Positions 28,594 to 36,769 of a stretch of 64,000 nucleotides of DNA are shown here, piece after piece (within the stretch, counting starts at the first letter, position 1; each line of letters begins with the position of its first letter). A program made the translations under genes and the position numbers. The notes under the pieces were generated by a model, which did not search any database, was not told where the DNA came from, and was given only the letters and a program-made list of their open reading frames with translations. Origin of the DNA: Quadrisphaera sp. DSM 44207 (GTDB lineage Bacteria > Actinomycetota > Actinomycetes > Actinomycetales > Quadrisphaeraceae); contig NZ_FNKA01000001.1 in assembly GCF_900101335.1 (NCBI RefSeq), positions 186,001 through 250,000 of the forward strand. Direction: 5' to 3'.

Positions 28594-29394
28594 ATGGCGG
28601 TGCAGGACGGCGTGCGCGACCCGGCGGTGCAGGACCCGGCGGTGCAGGACCCGGCGGTGCAGGACCCGGCGGTGCAGGACCCGGCGGTGCAGGACCCGGC
28701 GGTGGCCGGCTCGGCGGGCGGGCGGCGGCACCCGGCCGGGCGCTGGCGCGCGGCCGCCGTCGCGCTGGCGGTGGCGCTCGTGCTCGCGCTGGCCGCCCTG
28801 GCGGCGGTGTGGGTCTCGAGCACCCGCACCCACCCCGAGGACTCCGTCGAGGTCGGCTTCGCCCGCGACATGCACGGCCACCACGGCCAGGCGGTGACGA
28901 TGAGCCTGCTCGTGCGCGAGCGCGGCAGCGACCCGCAGGTCGCGGCGTTCGCCGAGGAGGTGATCACGGGCCAGGCCGAGCAGCAGGGCGTGATGCTCGG
29001 CTGGCTGCACCGCCAGGACGTGCCGGCCACCAGCTCGCTGCCGCCCATGGCGTGGATGGAGCACGAGGCCGCCGCCGGCGGTCACGCGGCCCACGGCGGT
29101 GCGGCGGCCGGCGGCGCGATGACCGCGGAGGAGGCGCGCGAGGCGATGGGCATGGCCAGCGACGAGGAGCTCGCCGCGCTCGGCCGCGCGTCGGGCACCG
29201 AGGCCGACCTGCTGTACGTGCAGCTGATGGCACCGCACCACGAGGGCGCGCTGGAGATGGCGCAGGCGTTCCTGGCCAGCAGCGACGAGCCGCAGCTGTC
29301 GTGGCTCGCCGAGGCCGTCGTCACCGGCCAGGAGCGCGAGCTGCGGATCCTCGCCGACCTGGAGGCCGACCTGCAGCAGCGGCTGCAGGGCTGA
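28594..29394 (+). CDS. DUF305 family protein with N-terminal DPAVQ repeats
   Basis: 266-residue protein: a cytoplasmic N-terminus with five DPAVQ repeats plus one DPAV, one membrane helix (AAAVALAVALVLALAALAAVW), then an extracytoplasmic DUF305 ferritin-like four-helix domain. The two DUF305 His/Met motifs are FARDMHGHHGQAVTMS and QLMAPHHEGALEMAQAF; the family is linked to copper or other metal binding. A His/Gly-rich insert (GGHAAHGG) adds potential metal ligands. The last 74 bp overlap the convergent pabAB gene. Confidence 0.88.
   Translation: MAVQDGVRDPAVQDPAVQDPAVQDPAVQDPAVQDPAVAGSAGGRRHPAGRWRAAAVALAVALVLALAALAAVWVSSTRTHPEDSVEVGFARDMHGHHGQAVTMSLLVRERGSDPQVAAFAEEVITGQAEQQGVMLGWLHRQDVPATSSLPPMAWMEHEAAAGGHAAHGGAAAGGAMTAEEAREAMGMASDEELAALGRASGTEADLLYVQLMAPHHEGALEMAQAFLASSDEPQLSWLAEAVVTGQERELRILADLEADLQQRLQG
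28618..28704 (+). repeat. In-frame 15-bp tandem repeat (DPAVQ) in the DUF305 gene
   Basis: Five identical copies of gacccggcggtgcag from 28618 to 28692 and a partial sixth to 28704. The unit is five codons, so copy-number change keeps the frame. It encodes the cytoplasmic tail in front of the membrane helix. Confidence 0.95.
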
Positions 29395-31612
29395 GGACGG
29401 CGAGCAGCGGCGCCGCCTTGAGGAGGACCTCGTCGTGCTCGGCGGCGGGGTCGGAGCCGAGCACGACCGCACCGCCCGTGCCGACGCGCCAGGTGCCGCC
29501 GGCGCGCACCGCGGTGCGGATCACCACCGCGAGGTCGGCCTCGCCGCCGGGGCCGATCCAGCCGAGGGCGCCGGAGTAGACGCCCCGCGCCTCCTGCTCC
29601 AGCTGCTCGAGCACCTCGACGGCGCGCACCTTGGGCGCCCCGGTCATCGACCCGGGCGGGAAGCAGCTGTCGAGGCAGCTGAGCGCGTCCTCGCCCGCCG
29701 CGAGCCGGCCGCGCACCGTCGTCACGAGCTGGTGCACGGTGGCGTAGGAGCGCACGGCCATCAGCGCCGGCACCGCCACCGTGCCCGGCTCGCACACGCG
29801 CGCCAGGTCGTTGCGCACGAGGTCGACGACCATGAGGTTCTCCGCGCGGGCCTTGGGGTCGGCGGCCAGCGCGCGGGCGGCGGCGGCGTCCTGCGCCGGG
29901 TCCGCCAGCCGCGGCGCGGTGCCCTTGATCGGCTCGCTCTCGGCCCAGCCGTCGCCGTCCACGCGCAGGAACCGCTCCGGGGAGGAGCACAGCACCTCCA
30001 CGTCGGTGCCGTCGGTGCCGTCGACGTCCCGCAGGCGCAGGTAGGCCGCGTAGGGAGCGGGGTTCGCGCGCCGCAGCCGCCGGTACCGGGCGAAGCCGTC
30101 CCCCGGGGCGCCCGAGGCCGGCACCCGCACGCCCGTGGTCAGGCAGGCCTCGTACACCTCGCCCTGGCGCAGCAGCTCCTGCACGGCCTCGACGTCGGCG
30201 GTGTAGCCGGCGCGGTCGCGCGTCCACACCGGCCGCACCGCACCGGCTCCGTCGGCTCCGTCGGCTCCGTCGGCTCCGTCGGCTCCGTCGGCTCCGTCGG
30301 CCGGGGGCGGCAGGGGCTGCAGGTCGTGCAGCGCCTCCGCGAGCGCGTCCAGCGCGGCGGCGCTGCGCGCGTCGCCCGCGGCGTCCGCGGGCTCCAGGTG
30401 CACCAGGTGCGTCTCGTCGCCTGCGTGGTCGACGAGCACCAGCCGCTGCGGCAGGACCCACGCCGCGTCGGGCGTGGCCGCCCGGTGCCGGGTGGGCCGC
30501 ATGGTGCTGCTGCCGGCCTCGTACCCGTGCCAGCCGACCCAGCCGCCGGCGACGCCCAGCGGCAGGGCCGGGCCCTCCACGCGCCGGGCCCGCAGCCGCT
30601 CGCGCAGGTGCTCGAGCACGGGCACGCGCCGCTCGAGCACGGCCCCGCCCCCGCAGCGCACCCGCGTGGTGCCGCTCGCGGCGTCGAGCAGGACCACCTC
30701 GGCGAGCTCCCCCTCGGCGTCGCCCAGCACGGACACCGCGCCGCGACCCGGGTCGGTGCGGGCGCTGTCGAGCCAGAAGGCGGTCCCCGACGCCGCGAAC
30801 AGGCGCGCGAAGGCCGCCTCGGCGTCCACCGCGCGCCCGAGCGCGCGGTGCGCCACCCGCAGCCGCACGGGCGCGGACGGCGGCTCACCGGCGCCCGGGC
30901 GCGCCGACCCGCGCGGCACCCGCGACCCGTCCCCGGGCCCGCCCCTCGGCCCGCTCCTCCGCCCGCCCCCGGGCCCGGGCAGGCCGGCCTCGCGCAGCAC
31001 GCCGGCCAGCAGGGCCGCGCCGTGCTCGGTCGCGACGGACTCGGGGTGGAACTGCAGGCCCCACGCGGGCCGGTCGCGCACCCGCAGGGCCATGACGACG
31101 CCGTCCTCGGCCCGCGCGAGCGCCTCGAGCTCCTCCGGCAGCGGCTCCGCGACGCACAGGGAGTGGTAGCGCACGGCGGTGAACCCGTCGGGCACGCCGG
31201 CGAAGACGTCCCGGCCGCCGTGGTGGACGCGGGTGAGGTGGCCGTGGCGCGGCTGCGGCGCCGGGACGACGTCCGCGCCGGCCATCGCGGCCAGGCCCTG
31301 GTGCCCCAGGCACACGCCGAGCACGGGGACGCCGAGCTCGCGCGCGCCCTCCAGGACGGCGCGGGAGCCGGCGAAGTCCCGGTCGCGCGCCGGGTGGCCG
31401 GGCCCGGCGGAGATGACGACGAGGTCCGCGTCCCCGGCGGCCAGCAGCGGCAGGGCGCCGGCGGCCGCCTCCCGGTGGTCGACGACGCGGGGCAGGCCGC
31501 CGGTGGCGGCGGCGAGCAGGTGGCGCAGGGTCCAGGTGTAGGAGTCCTGGTTGTCGACGAGCAGCACCCGCGCGCCGGCGCCGGAGGCCCGGCGGGGGCG
31601 GCTCGCGGCCAC
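29321..31612 (-). CDS. pabAB: Aminodeoxychorismate synthase, fused PabA-PabB
   Basis: Converts chorismate and glutamine to 4-amino-4-deoxychorismate for folate. The N-terminal glutamine amidotransferase (about 1-200) has LLVDNQDSYTWTLRHLL, nucleophile VLGVCLGHQG and GLQFHPES; the C-terminal chorismate-binding domain has SEPIKGTAPR (PabB-type Lys), LVRNDLARVCEPGTV, GSMTGAPKVRAVEVL and IRTAVRAGG. Length 763. GTG 31612 follows AGGAGG; the longer open frame upstream crosses the small peptide gene's promoter. A GAD repeat sits in the inter-domain part. The C-terminal tail after LLAVLS is Ala/Gly/Arg-rich and overlaps the DUF305 gene by 74 bp. Confidence 0.93.
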   Translation of the reverse strand: MAASRPRRASGAGARVLLVDNQDSYTWTLRHLLAAATGGLPRVVDHREAAAGALPLLAAGDADLVVISAGPGHPARDRDFAGSRAVLEGARELGVPVLGVCLGHQGLAAMAGADVVPAPQPRHGHLTRVHHGGRDVFAGVPDGFTAVRYHSLCVAEPLPEELEALARAEDGVVMALRVRDRPAWGLQFHPESVATEHGAALLAGVLREAGLPGPGGGRRSGPRGGPGDGSRVPRGSARPGAGEPPSAPVRLRVAHRALGRAVDAEAAFARLFAASGTAFWLDSARTDPGRGAVSVLGDAEGELAEVVLLDAASGTTRVRCGGGAVLERRVPVLEHLRERLRARRVEGPALPLGVAGGWVGWHGYEAGSSTMRPTRHRAATPDAAWVLPQRLVLVDHAGDETHLVHLEPADAAGDARSAAALDALAEALHDLQPLPPPADGADGADGADGADGADGAGAVRPVWTRDRAGYTADVEAVQELLRQGEVYEACLTTGVRVPASGAPGDGFARYRRLRRANPAPYAAYLRLRDVDGTDGTDVEVLCSSPERFLRVDGDGWAESEPIKGTAPRLADPAQDAAAARALAADPKARAENLMVVDLVRNDLARVCEPGTVAVPALMAVRSYATVHQLVTTVRGRLAAGEDALSCLDSCFPPGSMTGAPKVRAVEVLEQLEQEARGVYSGALGWIGPGGEADLAVVIRTAVRAGGTWRVGTGGAVVLGSDPAAEHDEVLLKAAPLLAVLSPAAAAAGRPPGRRGSAARAPGR
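30246..30299 (-). repeat. In-frame 9-bp tandem repeat (Gly-Ala-Asp) in pabAB
   Basis: Six identical gctccgtcg units (plus-strand reading), encoding Asp-Gly-Ala repeats in a linker of PabB. The unit is three codons, so copy-number change would be tolerated. Confidence 0.95.
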
Positions 31613-31666
31613 GGCTCCTCCTGTCCGGTGAGGACGCGACGGTACCCGCCGGCCCACCTGGACCCG

Positions 31667-31708
31667 ACATGTGGGGGTGCTGCGCGCGAGCACCACAGCA
31701 TGTAGCGT
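31667..31708 (+). promoter_or_regulatory. Promoter with dyad for the small peptide gene
   Basis: TAGCGT at 31703-31708 fits TAnnnT and puts +1 at 31715, one base before ATG 31716. The stretch upstream is a nested dyad: acatg (31667-31671) with catgt (31699-31703), and inside it gtgct/agcac around gcgcgcg. This would cover the -35 and spacer, a position suited to a repressor or activator. Confidence 0.5.
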
Positions 31709-31715
31709 CTCGATC

Positions 31716-31838
31716 ATGACGCAGACGCCCACTCCCCCGGCCCCGCCCGCCACCGCTGCCGCCGAGGAGGACGACTGGCTCGCCAGCGCCACCGCGTGCT
31801 CGGTCGAGGCCGGCGAGGACTGCGAGGCCTGCCAGTAG
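31716..31838 (+). CDS. Small cysteine-containing peptide (40 residues), unknown
   Basis: Short reading frame with ATG and TAG. The N-terminal half is Pro/Thr/Ala-rich (starting MTQTPTPPAP), followed by acidic EEDDWLASATA and the C-terminus CSVEAGEDCEACQ with three cysteines (C28, C36, C39; CxxC at the end). A leader-like first half and a Cys-rich core at the end resemble a ribosomally made peptide precursor or a small metal-binding peptide; no maturation enzyme is recognised nearby. Support for reality: correct leaderless promoter, GC3-consistent codons, and position alone in a 316-bp gap between divergent pabAB and the dehydrogenase. I do not recognise the family. Confidence 0.6.
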   Translation: MTQTPTPPAPPATAAAEEDDWLASATACSVEAGEDCEACQ

Positions 31839-31928
31839 CGGCCTGCCGCAGGGCCGGCCACCCGGCGCCCGTCAGGGGTTGCCCGCAGGGACCTCGCCCG
31901 CGAACGGCCCCTGTGGAAGCCTGGGGAC

Positions 31929-33350
31929 ATGGCCATCGCCACCACCAACCCCGCCACCGGGGAGACGCTGAGGACGTTCGACGCGCTGGGTGAGGAGGCG
32001 CTGGAGGACAGGCTGGCCCGCGCGGCCGCGGCGTTCGCGCGCTACCGCCTCACCGGCGTCGAGGAGCGCGCCGGCTGGCTGCGCTCGGCCGCCGACGTGC
32101 TCGAGGCGGACGCCGCGGACGTGGCCGCGCTCATGACGACCGAGATGGGCAAGACCCTCGCGGCGTCGAAGGCGGAGGTGGCCAAGTGCGCGACGGCGCT
32201 GCGCTACTACGCCGAGCACGGCCCCGCGTTCCTGGCGCCCCGCCCCGCCGACGCGGACGCCGTCGGCGCCCGGCGGGCCTACGTCGCCTACCAGCCGCTG
32301 GGCGTCGTCCTGGCGATCATGCCGTGGAACTTCCCGCTGTGGCAGGCGATGCGCTTCGCCGCCCCGGCGCTGATGGCGGGCAACGTCGGGCTGCTCAAGC
32401 ACGCCAGCAACGTGCCGCAGACCGCCCTGTACATGGAGGAGCTCTTCCGGAAGGCGGGCTTCCCCGACGACGTCTTCCAGACCCTGCTGATCGGCTCCGG
32501 CGCCGTCGAGCGGGTGCTGCGCGACGACCGCGTCGTGGCGGCGACGCTGACCGGCAGCGCGCCGGCCGGGCGCTCGGTGGCCGCCGTCGCCGGGGACGCG
32601 CTGAAGAAGACGGTGCTCGAACTCGGCGGCAGCGACGCGTTCGTCGTCATGCCCTCGGCCGACCTGGAGAAGGCCGCCGCGGTCGCGACGACGGCGCGCT
32701 GCCAGAACAACGGCCAGAGCTGCATCGCCGCCAAGCGCTTCCTCGTGCACGCCGACGTGGCGGAGGAGTTCACCCGCCTGTTCGCGGAGCGGATGGGCGC
32801 CCTCGTCGTCGGCGACCCGATGGCCGAGCAGACCCAGGTCGGCCCGCTGGCCACCGAGCAGGGGCGCCAGGACGTCGAGGACTACGTCACCGACGCCGTC
32901 GACAAGGGCGCCACGGTCGTCGTCGGCGGGCAGCGCGGCGAGGGTGCGGGCTGGTACTACCAGCCGACCCTCGTCACCGGCGTCACGCCGCAGATGCGCA
33001 TGCACGCGGAGGAGGTCTTCGGGCCCGTCGCCGCGCTGTACACGGTGCAGTCGCTGGAGGAGGCCGTCGCGATCGCCAACGACCACGAGTACGGGCTCGG
33101 CTCGAACCTGTGGAGCGACGACCCCGCCGAGCACGAGCGGTTCGTGCGGGACGTCGCCGCGGGCATGGCGTTCGTGAACGGCATGACCACCAGCTACCCG
33201 CAGCTGCCGTTCGGCGGCGTGAAGGCCAGCGGGTACGGCCGGGAGCTGACCGACCTCGGCATGCACGAGTTCGTCAACGTCAAGACGGTGTGGATCGGCG
33301 CGGACAGCAGCGAGCACCCCGGAGGGGACGTCAGCAGCGCCTCGGAGTGA
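31929..33350 (+). CDS. NAD(P)-dependent aldehyde dehydrogenase (succinate-semialdehyde type)
   Basis: 473-residue aldehyde dehydrogenase oxidising an aldehyde to an acid. Key residues are visible: MPWNFPLWQAMRF (substrate/cofactor Asn), catalytic Glu in VLELGGSDAFVV, catalytic Cys in RCQNNGQSCIAAKRF, and EEVFGPVAALY and the C-terminal LPFGGVKASGYGREL. Overall pattern (MTTEMGKTLAASKAEV, KHASNVP) matches GabD-like succinate-semialdehyde dehydrogenases, but no GABA genes are near, so the substrate is inferred. Start ATG 31929. Confidence 0.9.
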   Translation: MAIATTNPATGETLRTFDALGEEALEDRLARAAAAFARYRLTGVEERAGWLRSAADVLEADAADVAALMTTEMGKTLAASKAEVAKCATALRYYAEHGPAFLAPRPADADAVGARRAYVAYQPLGVVLAIMPWNFPLWQAMRFAAPALMAGNVGLLKHASNVPQTALYMEELFRKAGFPDDVFQTLLIGSGAVERVLRDDRVVAATLTGSAPAGRSVAAVAGDALKKTVLELGGSDAFVVMPSADLEKAAAVATTARCQNNGQSCIAAKRFLVHADVAEEFTRLFAERMGALVVGDPMAEQTQVGPLATEQGRQDVEDYVTDAVDKGATVVVGGQRGEGAGWYYQPTLVTGVTPQMRMHAEEVFGPVAALYTVQSLEEAVAIANDHEYGLGSNLWSDDPAEHERFVRDVAAGMAFVNGMTTSYPQLPFGGVKASGYGRELTDLGMHEFVNVKTVWIGADSSEHPGGDVSSASE

Positions 33351-33368
33351 GCCGCGCGAGCTGGGTCC

Positions 33369-33397
33369 GAGGCCCGGCGCCGGCGGCACCCGGCCTC
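33369..33397. terminator. Hairpin terminator between convergent dehydrogenase and CDF genes
   Basis: 13-nt arms 33369-33381 and 33385-33397 pair at 11 of 13 positions around a 3-nt loop. It lies 18 bp after the dehydrogenase stop and includes the CDF stop codon, so it could serve both transcripts. Confidence 0.6.
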
Positions 33398-34313
33398 AGG
33401 GGTGGTGGGCCAGCTCGTGGGCCTGGTGGCCCACCGGCTCCAGCTGGAACGTGCAGTGCTCGACGTCGAAGTGCCCCGCCAGGCACTCGGCGAGGCGGTC
33501 GAGGACCTCCCCGGAGCGGCCCGTGTCGATCCACCCGGGGTCGACGACGACGTGCGCCGACAGCACCGGCACCCCGCTGGTGATGGTCCAGGCGTGCAGG
33601 TCGTGCACGTCGAGCACTCCTGGCACCCCGCGGATGTGCTCGCGCACGTGCTCGAGGTCCACCCCGCGCGGGGTGGCCTCCAGCAGCACGTCGACGACGT
33701 CGCGCAGCAGGGACCACGCCCGCGGGAGGATCATCAGGCCGATCACCGCCGAGGCGAGCGCGTCGGCGCGCACCCACCCGGTCAGGGCGATCACGGCGCC
33801 CGCGGCGACGACGGCGAGGGACCCGACGAGGTCGCCGAGCACCTCCAGGTAGGCGCCGCGCACGTTGAGGCTCTCGCGGCGCCCGCGGCGCAGCAGGAGC
33901 AGGGACGCCGCGTTGGCCGCCGCCCCGACCAGCGCGGTGCCGATCATCAGGCCGGTGGCGACCTCGGGCTGCCCGCCCCAGCGCCGCGCGGCCTCGACGA
34001 GCACCCACACCGCGACGCCGGTGAGGACCAGCGCGTTGGCGAGCGCGGCGAGGATCTCGGCGCGCTGCAGCCCGTAGGTGCGGGCGTCGGTGGCGGGCCG
34101 CGCCGCGACGGCGGACGCGGTCAGCGCGACGCCGACCCCGACGGCGTCGGTGAGCATGTGCCCGGCGTCCGCCAGCAGCGCCAGCGACCCGGAGACCAGG
34201 CCGCCGACGACCTGGACGCCGACCACCGCCAGGGTGATCGCGAGGACGAGGACGAGGCGACCGCGGTGGCGGGAGGCCGCCGTCCCGTGGTCGTGGACGT
34301 GCCCGGCACCCAC
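33396..34313 (-). CDS. Cation diffusion facilitator (zinc/cadmium exporter type)
   Basis: 305-residue metal/proton antiporter of the CDF family in the cytoplasmic membrane. Six membrane helices; the metal site motifs are LLADAGHMLTDAVGV in helix 2 and LEVLGDLVGS in helix 5 (here Glu in place of the His common in zinc-specific members), followed by the cytoplasmic domain with DVHDLHAWTI and HCTFQLEP. The N-terminus has HVHDHG, a small His patch, and the C-terminus HQAHELAHHP. No metalloregulator lies beside it. Confidence 0.9.
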   Translation of the reverse strand: MGAGHVHDHGTAASRHRGRLVLVLAITLAVVGVQVVGGLVSGSLALLADAGHMLTDAVGVGVALTASAVAARPATDARTYGLQRAEILAALANALVLTGVAVWVLVEAARRWGGQPEVATGLMIGTALVGAAANAASLLLLRRGRRESLNVRGAYLEVLGDLVGSLAVVAAGAVIALTGWVRADALASAVIGLMILPRAWSLLRDVVDVLLEATPRGVDLEHVREHIRGVPGVLDVHDLHAWTITSGVPVLSAHVVVDPGWIDTGRSGEVLDRLAECLAGHFDVEHCTFQLEPVGHQAHELAHHP

Positions 34314-34366
34314 GGACGGCCTCCCTCCTCGACGCTCACCGGCACCCTAGGCGAGGGACGCCGCGC

Positions 34367-35773
34367 TCACTGGAAGAGGGCGTTGATCCTCTCGTTGACC
34401 TCCGTGAGCGCGGAGACGTCGCGGGTGCCGATGTACATGCCGGTCAGCGCGGGCTCCATGATCGCCGCGATGTCGGCGGGGTGCTCGGTCACCGGGAACT
34501 GCACCACGTGCTGGGCCTCGACGAGGTCGATGAACGGCGCCACGTCGACCCCCTCCTCCCGGAACGCCGCGATGGCGGCCTGCGTGCCGGCGGGGCGGGC
34601 GGGGAAGACGACGCCGTGCTCGCCGACGATGACCTGGCAGGTGTCGGAGCCGAGGAAGGAGACGAGCTCCGCCGCGGCCTGCGGCTGCTCGGTCTGGGCG
34701 CTGATGGAGTCGCCGAGGCCGTTGTACATGGACACGGGGTGGCCGACCGGGCCGGCGGGGATGCTGGCGACGCCGAGGTCCACCCCCTCCAGCGCGGCGT
34801 AGGCGCTGATGTTCCAGGACCCGTCGGCCGCGAGCGCCGCCTGGCCGGAGCCGACCTGCTGGATCGGCACCGGCGCGTCGCCCACCTGCTCGAAGGAGGG
34901 CATGAAGCCCTTCTCCACGAGGCCGAAGTACCAGCCGATGGCGGCCTGCGCCCGCGGGTCGTCGTAGTGGTACTCCTCGCCCCAGACGGCGGCGTCGGTG
35001 TACTGCCACCCGGTGGCGGCGGCGAGCCAGGACCACTGCGTCTGGCCGTGGTTGTCCCCGCCGGCCCCGGCGGAGGCCAGGCCGTAGGTGACGACGCTCC
35101 CCGGGTCGAAGCCGGGCTCGTCGCCGCGCACGCCGCTGGCGTCGACGGACAGGTGCGCGAGCACGTCCTCGAAGGTGCCGCCGTCCTCGGGGTTCCAGGT
35201 CAGCCCCTGCAGGTCCTCGGGCGTCATGCCGGCCTCGGCCAGGGCGCCGGCGTCGTAGAAGAGGGCGACGGTGTCGAAGTCCTTCGGCATGCCGTACTGC
35301 TCGCCGTCCTGCCCCGTCCACAGCTCGGCGAGCCCCTCCTGGAACGCCGACCCGTCGAAGTCGCTCGTGGCCTCCAGGGAGCCGAAGGGCAGCAGGACGT
35401 CGCGGGTGACGTACCCGGGGTACCTCGTCAGGTGGTTGGTGAACACGTCGGGCCCGGCGCCGGCGACGAGGGCGGCCGTCAGCTTCGTCCAGTAGTCCCC
35501 CCACCCGTACTGGGTGATCCGGACGTCGACGTCGGGGTGCTCGGCCTCGAAGACGTCGATGCACTCCTCGTAGGCGGGCAGCTGCAGCGAGTCCCACAGC
35601 CAGTAGTCCAGCGTGGCGCCGGTGCCGGCCGGGGTCGGGCCGCCGCAGCCCGTGAGCCCCAGCGCCGCGGCGGCCAGCGCCGAGCCGCTCGCCCGCAGCC
35701 CGCGCCGGCCGCGGCGGCTGCGGCAGCTGCGCGCGGTCGGCGTGGTCGGGTCCTCGTGCGTGCCGTTGCTCAT
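34367..35773 (-). CDS. Sugar ABC transporter substrate-binding lipoprotein
   Basis: 468-residue extracytoplasmic binding protein of the family 1 (MalE-like) type. The N-terminus is basic, then a hydrophobic segment ends in a lipobox (LGLTGC, lipidated Cys). Fold markers are LDYWLWDSLQLPAYEECID, WTKLTAALVAGAGPDVF, GMPKDFDTVALFYD and GSGQAALAADGSWNIS. It is the distal gene of a minus-strand operon alpha-galactosidase, permease, permease, binding protein, so the ligand is probably an alpha-galactoside such as melibiose or raffinose (inference from neighbours). Confidence 0.9.
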   Translation of the reverse strand: MSNGTHEDPTTPTARSCRSRRGRRGLRASGSALAAAALGLTGCGGPTPAGTGATLDYWLWDSLQLPAYEECIDVFEAEHPDVDVRITQYGWGDYWTKLTAALVAGAGPDVFTNHLTRYPGYVTRDVLLPFGSLEATSDFDGSAFQEGLAELWTGQDGEQYGMPKDFDTVALFYDAGALAEAGMTPEDLQGLTWNPEDGGTFEDVLAHLSVDASGVRGDEPGFDPGSVVTYGLASAGAGGDNHGQTQWSWLAAATGWQYTDAAVWGEEYHYDDPRAQAAIGWYFGLVEKGFMPSFEQVGDAPVPIQQVGSGQAALAADGSWNISAYAALEGVDLGVASIPAGPVGHPVSMYNGLGDSISAQTEQPQAAAELVSFLGSDTCQVIVGEHGVVFPARPAGTQAAIAAFREEGVDVAPFIDLVEAQHVVQFPVTEHPADIAAIMEPALTGMYIGTRDVSALTEVNERINALFQ

Positions 35774-35781
35774 GGCGGACC

Positions 35782-36759
35782 TCACTTGATGCCGCTGAAG
35801 CCGATGGAGTTGACGATCCGCCTCGCGAAGCACGCGAAGAGCACGATCATCGGGAGGGCGGCGATCAGGGTCGCCGCCATCAGGCCGGCCCAGTCGGGCC
35901 CGGTCGAGGGGGTCTGGGCGCGGAACGAGCCGAGGGCGACGGTCAGGACCCGCGACTCGTCCGTGTAGGAGACCATCAGCGGCCAGAAGTAGTCGTTCCA
36001 CGCCGTGATGTAGGTCAGGATCGCGATGGTGGCGATCGGGGCGGCCGTCATCGGGATGATGAGGTTGAAGAAGACCCGCACCTTGCTCGCCCCGTCGACC
36101 AGGGCCGCCTCCTCGACCTCCACCGGCACGTTGAGGAAGAACTGCCGCAGGAAGAAGATCGCGAACGGCGCCATGAACAGCGACGGCAGCATGATGCCGA
36201 GCAGGGTGTCCACGAGCCCCAGCTGCCGCACGAGCAGGAAGTTCGGCAGCAGCGTGAAGATCAGCGGCACCATGAGGGAGAGCAGGAAGGCGCCGAAGAC
36301 GACGTTCCTGCCCCGCCACCGCAGCCGGGAGAAGGCGTAGGCGGCCATGGCGGAGAAGAACACCTGGAACACGGTGATCCCGGTGGCGACGACCACGGAG
36401 TTGCCGAGGTAGCGCCAGAAGTCCAGGTCCGCGCCCGAACCGCCCTGGGCGATCGCCTCGTCCGTGGGCTGCAGCCCCAGCACCCGCTCGAACCCGCCCC
36501 AGCTGGGGGCGGCGGGCAGCAGCGAGGTCGACTCGGAGTACAGCGCGCTGTTGCTCGACAGCGCGGTGCGCAGCATCCAGTAGAACGGGAACATCGTGAC
36601 GACCAGGAGGGCGACCATCACGGTCCAGGCGAGCACGCGCCCGGCGGTGGGTCGGGACCGCGGGCGCGGGCCGGGGTGCGGCCCGCTGCGCGGGTCGACG
36701 GCTCCTCGCCGGGCCGTCTGCCCGGCGCCGAGGCCCGTGGCCGGCTGCAGCTGCGTCAT
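35782..36759 (-). CDS. Sugar ABC transporter permease (MalG type)
   Basis: 325-residue inner-membrane permease with six predicted helices after a Pro/Arg/Gly-rich cytoplasmic tail. The EAA loop that contacts the ATPase is EEAALVDGASKVRVFFNLIIPM, and the C-terminus RRIVNSIGFSGIK is typical. It lies 8 bp upstream of the binding protein gene and 10 bp after the other permease. Confidence 0.92.
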   Translation of the reverse strand: MTQLQPATGLGAGQTARRGAVDPRSGPHPGPRPRSRPTAGRVLAWTVMVALLVVTMFPFYWMLRTALSSNSALYSESTSLLPAAPSWGGFERVLGLQPTDEAIAQGGSGADLDFWRYLGNSVVVATGITVFQVFFSAMAAYAFSRLRWRGRNVVFGAFLLSLMVPLIFTLLPNFLLVRQLGLVDTLLGIMLPSLFMAPFAIFFLRQFFLNVPVEVEEAALVDGASKVRVFFNLIIPMTAAPIATIAILTYITAWNDYFWPLMVSYTDESRVLTVALGSFRAQTPSTGPDWAGLMAATLIAALPMIVLFACFARRIVNSIGFSGIK

Positions 36760-36769
36760 GTCGGGCTCC

